This document shows, piece after piece, positions 25,127 to 34,256 of a stretch of 64,000 nucleotides of DNA. Made by a program: the position numbers and the translations under genes. Under the pieces are notes generated by a model. The model did no database searches and was not told the origin of the DNA. It saw nothing but the letters and a program-made list of their open reading frames with translations. Numbering within the stretch: position 1 is the stretch's first letter; each line of letters opens with the position of its first letter. This stretch comes from Agrobacterium vitis (GTDB lineage Bacteria; Pseudomonadota; Alphaproteobacteria; Rhizobiales; Rhizobiaceae), in assembly GCF_013337045.2 (NCBI RefSeq), contig NZ_CP118260.1:744001-808000 (forward strand), in the 5' to 3' direction.

Positions 25127-28100
25127 ATGACAATTCATGATCGGGCAACGACGGCCGCATCAATCGCCAAAACCGGATTCAATGAGGGGCACGCATGGCC
25201 CTTATCATCGCAGCAATCGCGGATCTGGCTTTTGTCGCAGGCGGGGCATGAGGCGGTCTATGGACGCCAGTCAATCGGCTTTCGCTTCGCGCCTGTTGGG
25301 GGTGATCGAATACGCGTTATAGTTGATTTTCTGATGCATCGTCATCCCTTGCTGACCCGTCGCTTTGAAGTGCGGGCGGGCGGGACCGTTTATCAGTTGC
25401 TGGGCCAAAATGCCGTGCCAGTTGTTGAGCGTGAGCTTGCAAAGGGTGAGGAGCTGGAGACTGTATTAAGGGAGGTTTCTGCCGCCTATTCCGACAGAGT
25501 GCTTGATCTGGAAACGGATGCCGCCGCTCAATTTACGCTGTTTACGGCAGGCGGACGGTTGATTGGCGCTCTGTTGTCATTGCATCCTCTGATTGGTGAC
25601 CGGGCGGCCCTGGACCGGTTGGCCGTCGATTTCCTCTATGGGCTTGATCGACAGGTTGATTTAGGGCGTCAAGATGCGGGTTTGTTTGATGTCGGGCAGT
25701 GGCTGACTGAACGTGCCGCAATCGCCCAGACATCAGATGCCGACACCGATTTCTGGTTTGAGCGCTTAGCTGCGCAGGAGACGGTGGCGATGCTGCCATC
25801 CCAGGCTCCAGCGGCAGGCGTGACAAGTTCTGATCAGCAGGCATGGCGCGAAAAACTCGTCGAGGTCGGGTGCTCTGCCTCTACTTCCGTGGCGGATGTG
25901 ACACATGACAGCCTTGCGGCGCTGGCCATTGTACTGCGTCGCTATAGCGGCTGCGGTGCCCAGCGGATCGGGCTGGTAACGCGGCAAGCCGATTGCCCGG
26001 TTGCGACCCGCACAGAAGATCTGTTGCTCGTCACCAGCGAGATCGACGGTCGGTTGGCTCTCAGTGCAGTGCGCGAGCGGCTGGTCGAGGGTGTTGCCAC
26101 CGCGCTGTCCCACCATTTGCCGTTCGAAGCGCTGACGAATGCCCTGGCGCGGCGTGATGATGGATTCGAGGCGGCCAGCCTTGTTGCAACCGTGCTGGAT
26201 GTGCGGCCCGCCCTGCAACTGGAGGCCCAGGTTCTGGCCGGTCAGCCGGTTGCCGTTCTGGTGGAGCCGCCTGCGCGGCGCGATGCTGGCCTGGTGGTTA
26301 CCGTTTCCGGCCTGGATACGGAGAGATTGGCGATCCGGCTGGGCTACGATCCGAAAAGCCATAGTGATGCAATGATCGAGCGGTTCGCCCGCGATCTTAG
26401 CCTAGCGTTCGAGGCCCTGCGGGGTCAGCCGGAACAGTTGGTCAGCGCGATTGTTTTCATGCCGGTTGAAGAACTGGAGCGACTGTCAGCGCCCTATCCC
26501 GATCAGCCGGAGATTGATGACGGCACGCCGATCCATCAGGTGATTTCGGCGCAAGCGCAGCGCAGACCTGAAGCTTTCGCGGTGGCCCAGGGCGATACGT
26601 CGATTACTCATGGTGCGCTGGAGGCCGCCGCCAATCGGCTCGCTCATCGGCTTGTTGCCATGGGGATCGGCCCGGAAGACCGGGTCGCCGTGGCGCTGAA
26701 CAAATCCATTGACGCGATTATCGCCATTCTGGCGGTGTTGAAGGCCGGTGGCGCTTTTACCCCGGTCGAGCCGGATCATCCCGAGGCCCGCAATCGTCAT
26801 ATCCTGAGCGCGCCGGGGCTGGCGCTGGTGATCTCGCGCAGCCGGTACATCACCGATCTGCCGCGTGATATCGGTACGCCGATCCTTAATCTCGACAAGC
26901 TCGATCTATCCTCGGAAAGCACCGAGCCGCCGGTCATCGCCATTGCACCGGCCCAGCTTGCCTATGTGATCTACACCTCCGGCTCCACCGGCATCCCGAA
27001 GGGTGTTGCCGTTGAGCATGGTCCGTTGGCGCATCATTGCAAGGCGACGCTGCGCATCTATGAAATGGATGAGAATTCCTGCGAATATCCGGTCCTGCCC
27101 TTTACCTCGGATGGTGGCCATGAACGCTGGATGGTGCCGTTGATGGCGGGAGGCGGCGTGGTGCTGACGGCGGATAAGCTGGCGACGCCGGAAGATGCTT
27201 TCGCGCTGATGCGCAGGCACGGCGTCAACAATGCCAGCCTGCCGACCAGCTATGTCAGAGGCCTTGCTGAATATGCGGCGGAAAAGGGCGGGATACCGCA
27301 GTTGCGGCTCTATTCCTTCGGCGGCGAAGCGCTGTCTCAGGCGGTTTTCGATCTGCTGACTGATAATCTCAAGGCGCAGATGCTGATCAACGGCTATGGG
27401 CCGACCGAAACCATCATGACGCCGATGGTGTGGAAAATTCCGGCGGGAACGCGGTTTGAGGGTACGGTTGCACCGATTGGCCGGGGTGTCGGCGACCGCC
27501 GAATCTATGTGCTGGACAGCGATCTGGTGCCAGTGCCGGTCGGGGTGATCGGCGAGATCCATATCGGCGGCAGCGGCATTGCTCGTGGCTATCTCGGCCA
27601 ACCGGAGCTGACGGCGGAGCGTTTCATCGATGATCCGTTTTCCATCCATGGCGGACGGATGTACAAGTCCGGCGATCTGGGCCGCTGGCGTGAAGATGGC
27701 ACGGTAGAGTTTGCCGGCCGGGTCGATCACCAGATCAAATTGCGTGGCTATCGCATTGAGCCGGGCGAAATCGAGGCGGTGTTGCGCGCTGATCCGAATG
27801 TGTCGGAAGCCGTGGTGCTGCTGCATCAGGATAGCGGACGCAGCGCGCTGATCGCCTATGTGGTGGCCCGGGAAGATGAGGACGTGAACGTCAACGATCT
27901 TCGCCGCGCCGCCGTCACCGCCCTGCCGGATTACATGGTGCCGCAGCATATCATGGTGCTGGATGCGTTGCCGATGGGACCGAACAGCAAGCTCGACCGC
28001 AGCGCTTTGCCGCTGCCGAAGCTGCAACGTGATATCGTTCCACCTGCCAATGGCAAGGAATCCGCCATTCTGGAGGTCTGGAAACAGATCCTCGATATCA

Positions 28101-29110
28101 CCGAACTCAGCGTGACCGAAAACTTCTTCGATGTCGGCGGCCAGTCGCTGGCGGCAGTGCGGATCGTCTCGCGGCTGAAAATGCAGCATCCGAAATGGCC
28201 GCTGACTATTGCCGATATGTTCAACTATCCAACGGTGCGGGATCTGGCGCTGGCGATGGACGAAAACCGGCAGGAGGACAAGGTCGGGGCGATCTATCTG
28301 CGCCGCGACGGCGACCGTCCGGTGCTCTATTGCTTCCCGGGTCTTTTGGTCAGCACCCGTGAATATATGCGATTGGTGGATTATCTCGGGCCGAACCAGC
28401 CGGCCACCGGCTTCGTCTGCTATTCGCTGACCGAAACGCCAGCGCTCAGCACCAGGGTTGAGGATATTACCGCCCGCTACGCTGAAGCGGTGCGCAGCCA
28501 GGCCAAGGGGCGGCCTTGCGCCTTTCTTGGCTGGTCCTGGGGTGGGCTTCTTGCCTATGAGGCAGCGCAGCAGCTCGGCAATGACGTCGATCTTCGGATG
28601 ATCGGCATGGTCGATGTCTGCGACATGGGCGATGAATTTGCCATTGGCGTCTGGCCGCATTTCGAGCCTGGCGTGCGTGAGCGTACCCATGACGCCGTGC
28701 AACGCTGGCTGAAAGTGGCACCAATGCGCGAGGCTTGGCTGACGCTGATGGCGGCGATGGATGCCGAGGTTTACGAGCAATTCCTGCATCATATCGTCAA
28801 GCATAACGTGCCGCTGCCTATGGATGGGCCGGATATCGGCTCGGAAGAGCATATTTTCTGGGTTCTGCTCGATAACGCGATGATTTTCCGCAATTATCAG
28901 CTGAAAACCTCGCAGTTCCGCATCCATGCGTTTTCGGCTGAAGATTCGGTGACGCGGGGTCTCAGCGTTATCGACTGGCGACGCTATTCGCCCAATGCCA
29001 CCGCTTGCGAATTGGTGACTGGTACCAACCATCTGTCGATTATCGGCAAGTCCCGTTTCCATCAGCGCTTTGCCCGGCGGCTGGATCTCGCGATTCAAGG
29101 CAAGTCGTAA
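25127..29110 (+). CDS. Single-module siderophore NRPS (C-A-PCP-TE), VbsS-like
   Basis: 1327-aa non-ribosomal peptide synthetase. The condensation-like domain spans about 20-440, with first core SSQQSRIWLLSQ. Its HHxxxDG site is degenerate, reading LHPLIGDR near residue 153. The adenylation domain (about 465-960) has YTSGSTGIPKG near 615, GYGPTET, and KLRGYRIEPGEIE. The carrier serine is Ser1007 in DVGGQSL. The thioesterase has Ser1137 in GWSWGG. There is no epimerization domain. The adenylation pocket has Asp then Gly-Gly-His-Glu at the first specificity stretch, suggesting a modified amino acid. One module plus thioesterase fits iterative trimerization, as in vicibactin. The ribosome site is weak. 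Confidence 0.88.
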   Translation: MTIHDRATTAASIAKTGFNEGHAWPLSSQQSRIWLLSQAGHEAVYGRQSIGFRFAPVGGDRIRVIVDFLMHRHPLLTRRFEVRAGGTVYQLLGQNAVPVVERELAKGEELETVLREVSAAYSDRVLDLETDAAAQFTLFTAGGRLIGALLSLHPLIGDRAALDRLAVDFLYGLDRQVDLGRQDAGLFDVGQWLTERAAIAQTSDADTDFWFERLAAQETVAMLPSQAPAAGVTSSDQQAWREKLVEVGCSASTSVADVTHDSLAALAIVLRRYSGCGAQRIGLVTRQADCPVATRTEDLLLVTSEIDGRLALSAVRERLVEGVATALSHHLPFEALTNALARRDDGFEAASLVATVLDVRPALQLEAQVLAGQPVAVLVEPPARRDAGLVVTVSGLDTERLAIRLGYDPKSHSDAMIERFARDLSLAFEALRGQPEQLVSAIVFMPVEELERLSAPYPDQPEIDDGTPIHQVISAQAQRRPEAFAVAQGDTSITHGALEAAANRLAHRLVAMGIGPEDRVAVALNKSIDAIIAILAVLKAGGAFTPVEPDHPEARNRHILSAPGLALVISRSRYITDLPRDIGTPILNLDKLDLSSESTEPPVIAIAPAQLAYVIYTSGSTGIPKGVAVEHGPLAHHCKATLRIYEMDENSCEYPVLPFTSDGGHERWMVPLMAGGGVVLTADKLATPEDAFALMRRHGVNNASLPTSYVRGLAEYAAEKGGIPQLRLYSFGGEALSQAVFDLLTDNLKAQMLINGYGPTETIMTPMVWKIPAGTRFEGTVAPIGRGVGDRRIYVLDSDLVPVPVGVIGEIHIGGSGIARGYLGQPELTAERFIDDPFSIHGGRMYKSGDLGRWREDGTVEFAGRVDHQIKLRGYRIEPGEIEAVLRADPNVSEAVVLLHQDSGRSALIAYVVAREDEDVNVNDLRRAAVTALPDYMVPQHIMVLDALPMGPNSKLDRSALPLPKLQRDIVPPANGKESAILEVWKQILDITELSVTENFFDVGGQSLAAVRIVSRLKMQHPKWPLTIADMFNYPTVRDLALAMDENRQEDKVGAIYLRRDGDRPVLYCFPGLLVSTREYMRLVDYLGPNQPATGFVCYSLTETPALSTRVEDITARYAEAVRSQAKGRPCAFLGWSWGGLLAYEAAQQLGNDVDLRMIGMVDVCDMGDEFAIGVWPHFEPGVRERTHDAVQRWLKVAPMREAWLTLMAAMDAEVYEQFLHHIVKHNVPLPMDGPDIGSEEHIFWVLLDNAMIFRNYQLKTSQFRIHAFSAEDSVTRGLSVIDWRRYSPNATACELVTGTNHLSIIGKSRFHQRFARRLDLAIQGKS

Positions 29111-29163
29111 TCCGCTCTTAGTTTCCTTCCCTTTTGTTTTCAAACTCAGTCTGGAGTGCAATC

Positions 29164-30480
29164 ATGACATCCCACGTGCTCGATCTGGCGGGAGCCGGTA
29201 TTGGTCCGTTCAATCTCAGCCTTGCCGCGCAGCTGGATTCGATCCCGGCGGTTACGGCGCAATTTTTTGACAGCCGCCCGGCGTTTTCCTGGCATCCGGG
29301 CATGATGCTGCCAGGTGCGGATATGCAGACCTCATTCCTGAAAGATCTGGTGACAGGGACCAATCCGACCAGCCCCTGGAGTTTCCTGTCCTACCTGGTG
29401 CGCCACAAGCGTTTCTACCAGTTTTTGAATGCTGAATATGAGGCGGTGCCGCGCAAGGAATTTGCCGATTATCTCGGCTGGGTGGCCCGTGGCCTGCCAT
29501 CGCTGTCCTTTGGTCAAACGGTGCGCCAGGTCGATGCGGCGGATCGGCTGTTGTCCATTGATGTGGATGGCACCCGCGTTCTGGCCCGCACCCTGGCGGT
29601 TGGCATCGGCAAGAAACCATCCCTGCCGGATTGGGCCGAAGGCCTGCCGAAATCGATGATCTTCCACAGCAGCGAAGCGACCGCGCGGCTTGGTGATATC
29701 AAGGCACGCAGGGTGGCCGTGATTGGCGGCGGTCAGAGTGGCGCCGAGATCGTCGATGCACTGCTCGACCTGAAAAGCGTGGCTTCGATCCACTGGATCA
29801 GCCGCAGGCCGAATTTCGAGCCGCTCGATGCGACGCCCTTCACCAATGAACTGTTCACCCCGGCCTATATGGATCGTTTCCATGGTCTGGCCGAGGACCT
29901 GCGCATCACCCATACCCGCCGCCAGCTTCTGGCCAGTGACGGTGTTTCGCCTTCGACCCTGAAGAAGCTCTATCGCCGACTGTATGAGCGGCAACTGGAA
30001 ACAGCAGGCATGGATGACGGCATGATGTTGCGTCCGCACCGCGACGTCATCGCCGCCAAGCGCAATGGGGCGACAATCGAACTCACCATGCGCAATGGTT
30101 TTGACGACGCAATCGAGACGGTTGAGGTTGATATGATTGTCGCTGCCACCGGCTATCGCTTCGAATTGCCGGAATTCCTGCGCTCGTTTGAAGGCCGGAT
30201 CGAGTACAACAGCCTTGGGGAACCTGTGCTCAATCGTGATTTTTCGCTCAAGTGGGATGGACCGGAGGAAAACCGGATTTTCGTGCTGAATGCCGGGCGT
30301 CATAGCCACGGAATTGCCGAGCCTCAGCTCAGTCTGGCGGCCTGGAGAAGTGCCGTTATCGTCAATGCCATGCTTGGCCATGACTATTTCGATCTGTCGC
30401 AGCCGCAACCACTGGTGCAATGGGAAAGCCAGGGAAGGGTGTCCGAAATGTCTTCCCATATGGGAGAGGCGGCAGAATAA
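29164..30480 (+). CDS. L-ornithine N5-oxygenase (VbsO/PvdA-like)
   Basis: 438-aa flavin-dependent N-hydroxylating monooxygenase. The FAD site is GAGIGPFNLSLAAQL near residue 10, the NADPH site IGGGQSGAEIVDALL near 187, and the C-terminal motif ATGYRFELPEFL near 330. It makes N5-hydroxyornithine, the first committed step to a hydroxamate. The ATG at 29164 follows CTGGAG at seven bases. It lies 53 bp after the NRPS in the same operon. Lysine as substrate is possible, but the vicibactin-like neighbours favour ornithine. Confidence 0.88.
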   Translation: MTSHVLDLAGAGIGPFNLSLAAQLDSIPAVTAQFFDSRPAFSWHPGMMLPGADMQTSFLKDLVTGTNPTSPWSFLSYLVRHKRFYQFLNAEYEAVPRKEFADYLGWVARGLPSLSFGQTVRQVDAADRLLSIDVDGTRVLARTLAVGIGKKPSLPDWAEGLPKSMIFHSSEATARLGDIKARRVAVIGGGQSGAEIVDALLDLKSVASIHWISRRPNFEPLDATPFTNELFTPAYMDRFHGLAEDLRITHTRRQLLASDGVSPSTLKKLYRRLYERQLETAGMDDGMMLRPHRDVIAAKRNGATIELTMRNGFDDAIETVEVDMIVAATGYRFELPEFLRSFEGRIEYNSLGEPVLNRDFSLKWDGPEENRIFVLNAGRHSHGIAEPQLSLAAWRSAVIVNAMLGHDYFDLSQPQPLVQWESQGRVSEMSSHMGEAAE

Positions 30481-30513
30481 AGTATCCTGGCGAAAACTGG
30501 ATACTGGTTTTCG
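30481..30513 (+). repeat. Two overlapping hairpins after the oxygenase gene
   Basis: AGTATCC (30481-30487) pairs with GGATACT (30499-30505), and CGAAAAC (30491-30497) pairs with GTTTTCG (30507-30513). The two 7-bp stems interleave, so they are mutually exclusive. The segment also resembles the GAAAAGTGG...GGTTTTC element at 46490-46530. It directly follows the stop codon and may end the operon. Confidence 0.45.
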
Positions 30514-30767
30514 GCCCCTCGGCTGCGAACAAAACCCTATGGCGTCGTGCCGATTTCAATGTTCAGCACGATGCTATAGTCCGGGCCTATATTTGGCACC
30601 GCACCGCAAGGAATAGTGGCGGGACGGGAGTTGGCGTGGTGGATGCTAAGGCGTTTTTTGGGCATTTCACCTCTTTGCTTTTTCGCATATTGTATATTAA
30701 AATAATATTGAAAATCAATGGTTTGTTGTTGATTGACAGAAATGGAAGTGACCTCTCTGTTTTATCT

Positions 30768-30782
30768 TGACTAATTAAATCA
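30768..30782. promoter_or_regulatory. Iron-responsive operator candidate (TGA-N9-TCA) upstream of the ECF gene
   Basis: TGACTAATTAAATCA fits the TGA-N9-TCA IRO consensus bound by RirA in Rhizobium and Agrobacterium. It lies downstream of a TTGACA hexamer at 30733-30738 and 74 bp before the sigma gene, well placed for repression when iron is available. Confidence 0.6.
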
Positions 30783-30855
30783 TGTTTTTTAGTGTGCCCC
30801 GGAAATAAGGGGGGAATTCCACGGTTTCAATCTGGGATTTCAAGGCGAGCCCGAC

Positions 30856-31479
30856 ATGATAGCCAATATTTCGCAATCGACATGTGACGAACAGATAAAA
30901 ACTGCCCTGATGAACAAGTCGAAACTCCTGGGGGCCGCGCGGCGGATTACCGGGTGTGCCTCCTTGGCGGAAGACATCGTTCAGGAAGTGCTTTTGCAAC
31001 TTGTCGCAAAGCCATTGCCGCCGGATATTGCGGTCCCTGCATCCTATATGATGCGGATGGTGCGCAATCTCGCCACCGATCATATGCGTAGACTACGCTA
31101 TGAGCGAGGCCTGTTTGCCGTTGAGGAAGAGGGTGACAACACTTCTGATTACGGCAGCCCTGAAGAGCATTTGCGCGAGGTGGAAGCCTATCAGGCCTTC
31201 TGCTGCACCATGGAGGCTATGCCAGCCCGAACCCGCAAATTCTACGAGGACCATTTTTTCGAAGGGGTGCCACAAAATATCATCGCCAGGCAGGCGGGTG
31301 TCTCCTGCGCTTTGGTTTGCGGGTTGCTGCGTGATGCCCATGCGCAATGCCTGGCTGCCATCTGCCCGGATGGGGTGGAATGCCGGGCCTCGAGCCGCAA
31401 AGGTAAACGCGATACGTTGCCGACGCCCCCACTAAACAAGGAGGTGCACCCGCTCTATTGCAATCGTTCGGCGGCTTGA
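30856..31479 (+). CDS. rpoI: ECF sigma factor for siderophore synthesis (RpoI/PvdS-like)
   Basis: 207-aa group IV sigma factor. Region 2 covers about 18-95 (SKLLGAARRITGCASLAEDIVQE, then SYMMRMVRNLATDHMRRL). Region 4 covers about 130-185, with MPARTRKFYEDHFFEGVPQN. This is the iron-starvation class that activates siderophore genes in pseudomonads and, as RpoI, in Rhizobium leguminosarum. A FecR-type anti-sigma gene is absent nearby, as for PvdS and RpoI. An IRO-like box upstream suggests iron repression. It probably reads the two identical promoters between the NRPS and acyltransferase operons. Confidence 0.85.
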   Translation: MIANISQSTCDEQIKTALMNKSKLLGAARRITGCASLAEDIVQEVLLQLVAKPLPPDIAVPASYMMRMVRNLATDHMRRLRYERGLFAVEEEGDNTSDYGSPEEHLREVEAYQAFCCTMEAMPARTRKFYEDHFFEGVPQNIIARQAGVSCALVCGLLRDAHAQCLAAICPDGVECRASSRKGKRDTLPTPPLNKEVHPLYCNRSAA

Positions 31480-31529
31480 TGCCGGGAGGCCTTGACCGGG
31501 TTTACGGTCTTGCCGTTGCGGATTTCTGA

Positions 31530-31558
31530 AATGCGGGTGGTTTTTCTAGGCCCGCATT
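31530..31558 (+). repeat. Hairpin downstream of the ECF gene
   Basis: AATGCGGG and CCCGCATT form a perfect 8-bp stem with a T-rich 13-base loop. It is a possible terminator, but no T tract follows. Confidence 0.4.
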
Positions 31559-31618
31559 GTCAGCCTGAAACCGCAATGGCGCACCACGTTTTTACGATAA
31601 AAATAATTGAAAAGATGA

Positions 31619-32101
31619 GTGATTGCTGTGCTTGTTATAACCGAATTGACCGCCGACAAGGGCGAAATTTGCCGCGACGTCATGTCGGAACTGTCCGACT
31701 GGTTTACGGAACCCGCCGTGATTGATGCCTGCGCTGCAGCGGCCGAGACCTTGGCGATGTTCGGCTGCCTTGACGGTGACACTGTGGCCGGATTTGTCAT
31801 GCTGAAACCGCATCTGCCCGATGCCGTGGAAATCGTGGCGATCGGTACCCGCCGGGCCTATCATCGCCAAGGCGCAGGCAGGCTGCTGTTGTCAGCGGCG
31901 GAGGATTTTGCCCGCAAAGCCGGTTGCCGACTGGTCACGGTCAAGACCCTGGCGCCGCGCGGCAAACAGGAACCGCAATACGATGCCACGCGCGCCTTCT
32001 ACGACCGGAATGGATTTATTCGTGCCGAAGTGTTTCCCACTTTGTGGCACGAGGATCATCCGTGTCTGATGCTTGTGAAGCCTTTGGCAGACGGGGATTA
32101 G
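31619..32101 (+). CDS. GNAT-family N-acetyltransferase
   Basis: 160-aa acetyltransferase. The acetyl-CoA binding motif is in the segment AIGTRRAYHRQGAGRLLL near residue 85, followed by the C-terminal AFYDRNGFIRAEVFP block. The start codon is GTG, with GAAAAG five bases ahead; an ATG at 31614 is out of frame. It lies between the ECF gene and fhuF. It might acetylate a siderophore intermediate in place of VbsC, but nothing in the sequence proves that. Confidence 0.75.
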   Translation: MIAVLVITELTADKGEICRDVMSELSDWFTEPAVIDACAAAAETLAMFGCLDGDTVAGFVMLKPHLPDAVEIVAIGTRRAYHRQGAGRLLLSAAEDFARKAGCRLVTVKTLAPRGKQEPQYDATRAFYDRNGFIRAEVFPTLWHEDHPCLMLVKPLADGD

Positions 32102-32151
32102 TCATCCCCAGCCGATGGGAATGTCTTGAAGTCGCCTTTCCCGGACAAACT

Positions 32152-32937
32152 CTAGCGACGGCCATCAGGCAGGGGGCAGAGGTCGCCACATCCGGGAACG
32201 CCCGGCAGGTTATAGCGCAGGCAGCAGACCTTGCGTTGAAAATGGTCCATGCCGCATTGGCGGCGGGCCAGTTTGATCATGCCAAACAGCGGGTTGCGAC
32301 TGCCATCCGGCCAATGCTGGCCCGAGATGATCTCGATGGCCTCTTCCATCAGGTGCGGACCTGCCTGATTGCCGATTTCCTTGATGATCCAATTGAGATA
32401 GACGGCGACATTGTTCCACATTAGTTTTGGCGCAACGCCGCAATGCCCGGCAATCAGTGTAATCAGCGGCGCGGCGTGGTCGCGTAAGATCGCGTGGAGA
32501 TCGTTTATCGCGGCGTCCTGGCCAGCGGGGCGGCCTGGGCCTGAAAGCACGAACGCTTTTGGTTCGGCTGTTTTTGGATCACAGACCAATGAGAGCTGGG
32601 AAAGCCCGAGTGATAATTGCCGCCGATGCACCAGACGGTGCACCGTGGGCGTAATCGTCAATATGCTGAAATAATAGAGCGTCCACATCGAAATAACCGC
32701 ACGCCGATCAGCGTCGGGAAACTTGGACGTGTAGCGGGCTATGATATCGGCAAAGACATCCGGGTCGGCAAGCGAGGTGCAAGGGATAATCTCGGCATCG
32801 TCAGGCACCTCCAGCAGCAGCTTGCCCCGGCAAAAGGCAAAGCGGTCATCGCCCGGCATGTCGGGCGACCAGTCATCGTCGATGGGGGGCAGAACGCCAC
32901 GCACCGACGGCCTGGACATCTGGATCGTTGATCCCAT
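32152..32937 (-). CDS. fhuF: FhuF-type siderophore ferric reductase
   Basis: 261-aa cytoplasmic protein resembling FhuF, which releases iron from imported hydroxamate siderophores through a [2Fe-2S] centre. The C-terminal cysteine cluster reads KVCCLRYNLPGVPGCGDLC. Its spacing is C-C-x10-C-x3-C, one residue longer in the last gap than I recall for E. coli FhuF. The middle has VAPKLMWNNVAVYLNWI, typical of the family. The ATG at 32937 is preferred to an in-frame TTG at 32976. A TGA-N9-TCA box lies 80 bp upstream, so iron control is likely. Confidence 0.75.
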   Translation of the reverse strand: MGSTIQMSRPSVRGVLPPIDDDWSPDMPGDDRFAFCRGKLLLEVPDDAEIIPCTSLADPDVFADIIARYTSKFPDADRRAVISMWTLYYFSILTITPTVHRLVHRRQLSLGLSQLSLVCDPKTAEPKAFVLSGPGRPAGQDAAINDLHAILRDHAAPLITLIAGHCGVAPKLMWNNVAVYLNWIIKEIGNQAGPHLMEEAIEIISGQHWPDGSRNPLFGMIKLARRQCGMDHFQRKVCCLRYNLPGVPGCGDLCPLPDGRR

Positions 32938-33017
32938 GGTTTTTTCCGCCGCTTGATCGATTGCTTGCTGCAACAAACCGCAGATTAGAACGCCGATTTC
33001 CAGGCGTCAAGAAAACA

Positions 33018-33032
33018 TGATAATAATAATCA
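33018..33032. promoter_or_regulatory. Iron-responsive operator candidate between fhuF and the AraC gene
   Basis: TGATAATAATAATCA fits the RirA IRO pattern TGA-N9-TCA and is nearly palindromic. It sits about 80 bp upstream of the fhuF start on the minus strand. The AraC gene ends nearby at 33056, so fhuF is the likely target. Confidence 0.65.
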
Positions 33033-33055
33033 TATTTATCATCGAGCAAGGCGAT

Positions 33056-33991
33056 TTATGCGATTTCCTGCGCCGCCGTGCCTTTTGCCCGCATCCGGCG
33101 GCGATATTGGACCGGTTTTTCCATGAAACGGCGCTGGAATGCCTCGTAAAAGGTCGAGAGCGAGCCGAAACCGGATTCGTAGGCCACTTCGGTAATTGGC
33201 ATGTCGGAGGAAATCAGCAGCGATTGGGCCGTATCCAGCCGGTGGCGGATGATCGCCTGGTTGATGGTGGTGCCCACCGCACGCTTGAACAGGCTCATGG
33301 CATAGTTGGGATGCAGACCGGCGGCGCGCCCGACATCCTCGGCAGAAATCGTGTCGGGTGCGTGTTCGCCGATGAAGCGCAGCATTTTTTCCACATGCAG
33401 CATCCAGCCCGCATCGCGCTGGCCAAGGCTTGCCAGCGCCGATCCTTGTTCGCGCAGGTCGCGCCAGCCGTCGCGCTCGATGCGCATCAGGCGGGCGGTC
33501 AGTTCGGAGCGGACGATCTCGATATCGCCTTCATCCCCGCCCAGCAATTCATCACGCCAGCGCAGAAAGATTTCCCGGTCCCAAGCCCGCAGGTGCAAAG
33601 CCTCGATGACCGCACCCCGAAACACCGAATCGCGAAACTGGCTCAGGCTGGCCAATCCCAGAAACACCGACATCGGCACATAAAGACAGATGAAGCGAGT
33701 GCCTTCCCGCCGGTCGATGACCTGATGGGGGATCATCCCCCAGAACAGGCAGAGCCTGCCTTCCGAAATCGTCAGCTCCCGTCCGTCGAACCAATAGGTC
33801 ATCGCGCCTTCCAGAACGAAGTTCAGCTCGATCTGGCTGTGCATATGCGGCCCAGCCATCTTCTGGACGTCCATCAATTCCCCCGCGCAGAAGCTGTTAT
33901 CGCCGAATACAACCAAGGGGTGGGCCGGATCGCGCTCGGGGTGTACAGGTGTTGCACCAAGTCTGTTGATCAAGGGAGGACGTCGAGCCAT
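33056..33991 (-). CDS. AraC-family regulator of the galactoside operon
   Basis: 311-aa regulator. The N-terminal cupin-like sensor spans about 40-130, with PHMHSQIELNFVLEGAMTYW. The C-terminal pair of helix-turn-helix motifs spans about 215-300, including ISAEDVGRAAGLHPNYAMSLFKRAVG and ITEVAYESGFGSLSTFYEAFQRRF. It is divergent from an operon with alpha- and beta-galactosidase, like MelR or AgpT for alpha-galactosides. The 265-bp gap between the two is the shared control region. Confidence 0.87.
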   Translation of the reverse strand: MARRPPLINRLGATPVHPERDPAHPLVVFGDNSFCAGELMDVQKMAGPHMHSQIELNFVLEGAMTYWFDGRELTISEGRLCLFWGMIPHQVIDRREGTRFICLYVPMSVFLGLASLSQFRDSVFRGAVIEALHLRAWDREIFLRWRDELLGGDEGDIEIVRSELTARLMRIERDGWRDLREQGSALASLGQRDAGWMLHVEKMLRFIGEHAPDTISAEDVGRAAGLHPNYAMSLFKRAVGTTINQAIIRHRLDTAQSLLISSDMPITEVAYESGFGSLSTFYEAFQRRFMEKPVQYRRRMRAKGTAAQEIA

Positions 33992-34256
33992 TTCACACCG
34001 AAAATCTTAGGATACCGGAATTCTAAGCCTGAATTTCGGAGGTAGATTGCGGCTTTCTGGCGCACGGTCAAGGCGCATTTGCAGGAGGCGGGCGCAAAGA
34101 AGCTGAAAGTTGCAGAGAGGGCAGGTTGTCTTGGGGCCGTTTGGCTAAGGCAAGACATCAGGCTGGAGATATAAAATGTGACAGCGACCTTGAATGCCTT
34201 CTGGAGGCGACAAGGTTACTGTCATACCGCAGACAATGATTCCGGGGAGGAATGTG

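Larger units (their letters stand above)
30481..30855. other. 375-bp leader region of the ECF sigma gene
   Basis: There is no gene here. From left to right it holds the interleaved hairpins after the oxygenase gene, an AT-rich stretch around 30690-30730, a perfect -35 hexamer TTGACA (30733-30738) without a clear matching -10, the iron-box candidate at 30768-30782, and about 70 bp of leader before the sigma gene. Confidence 0.6.

Noticed and set aside
26906..29161. 751-codon open frame on the minus strand opposite the NRPS
   Set aside because: It is a GC-driven shadow of a clear NRPS with all domain motifs; the frame shows no family features or ribosome site.
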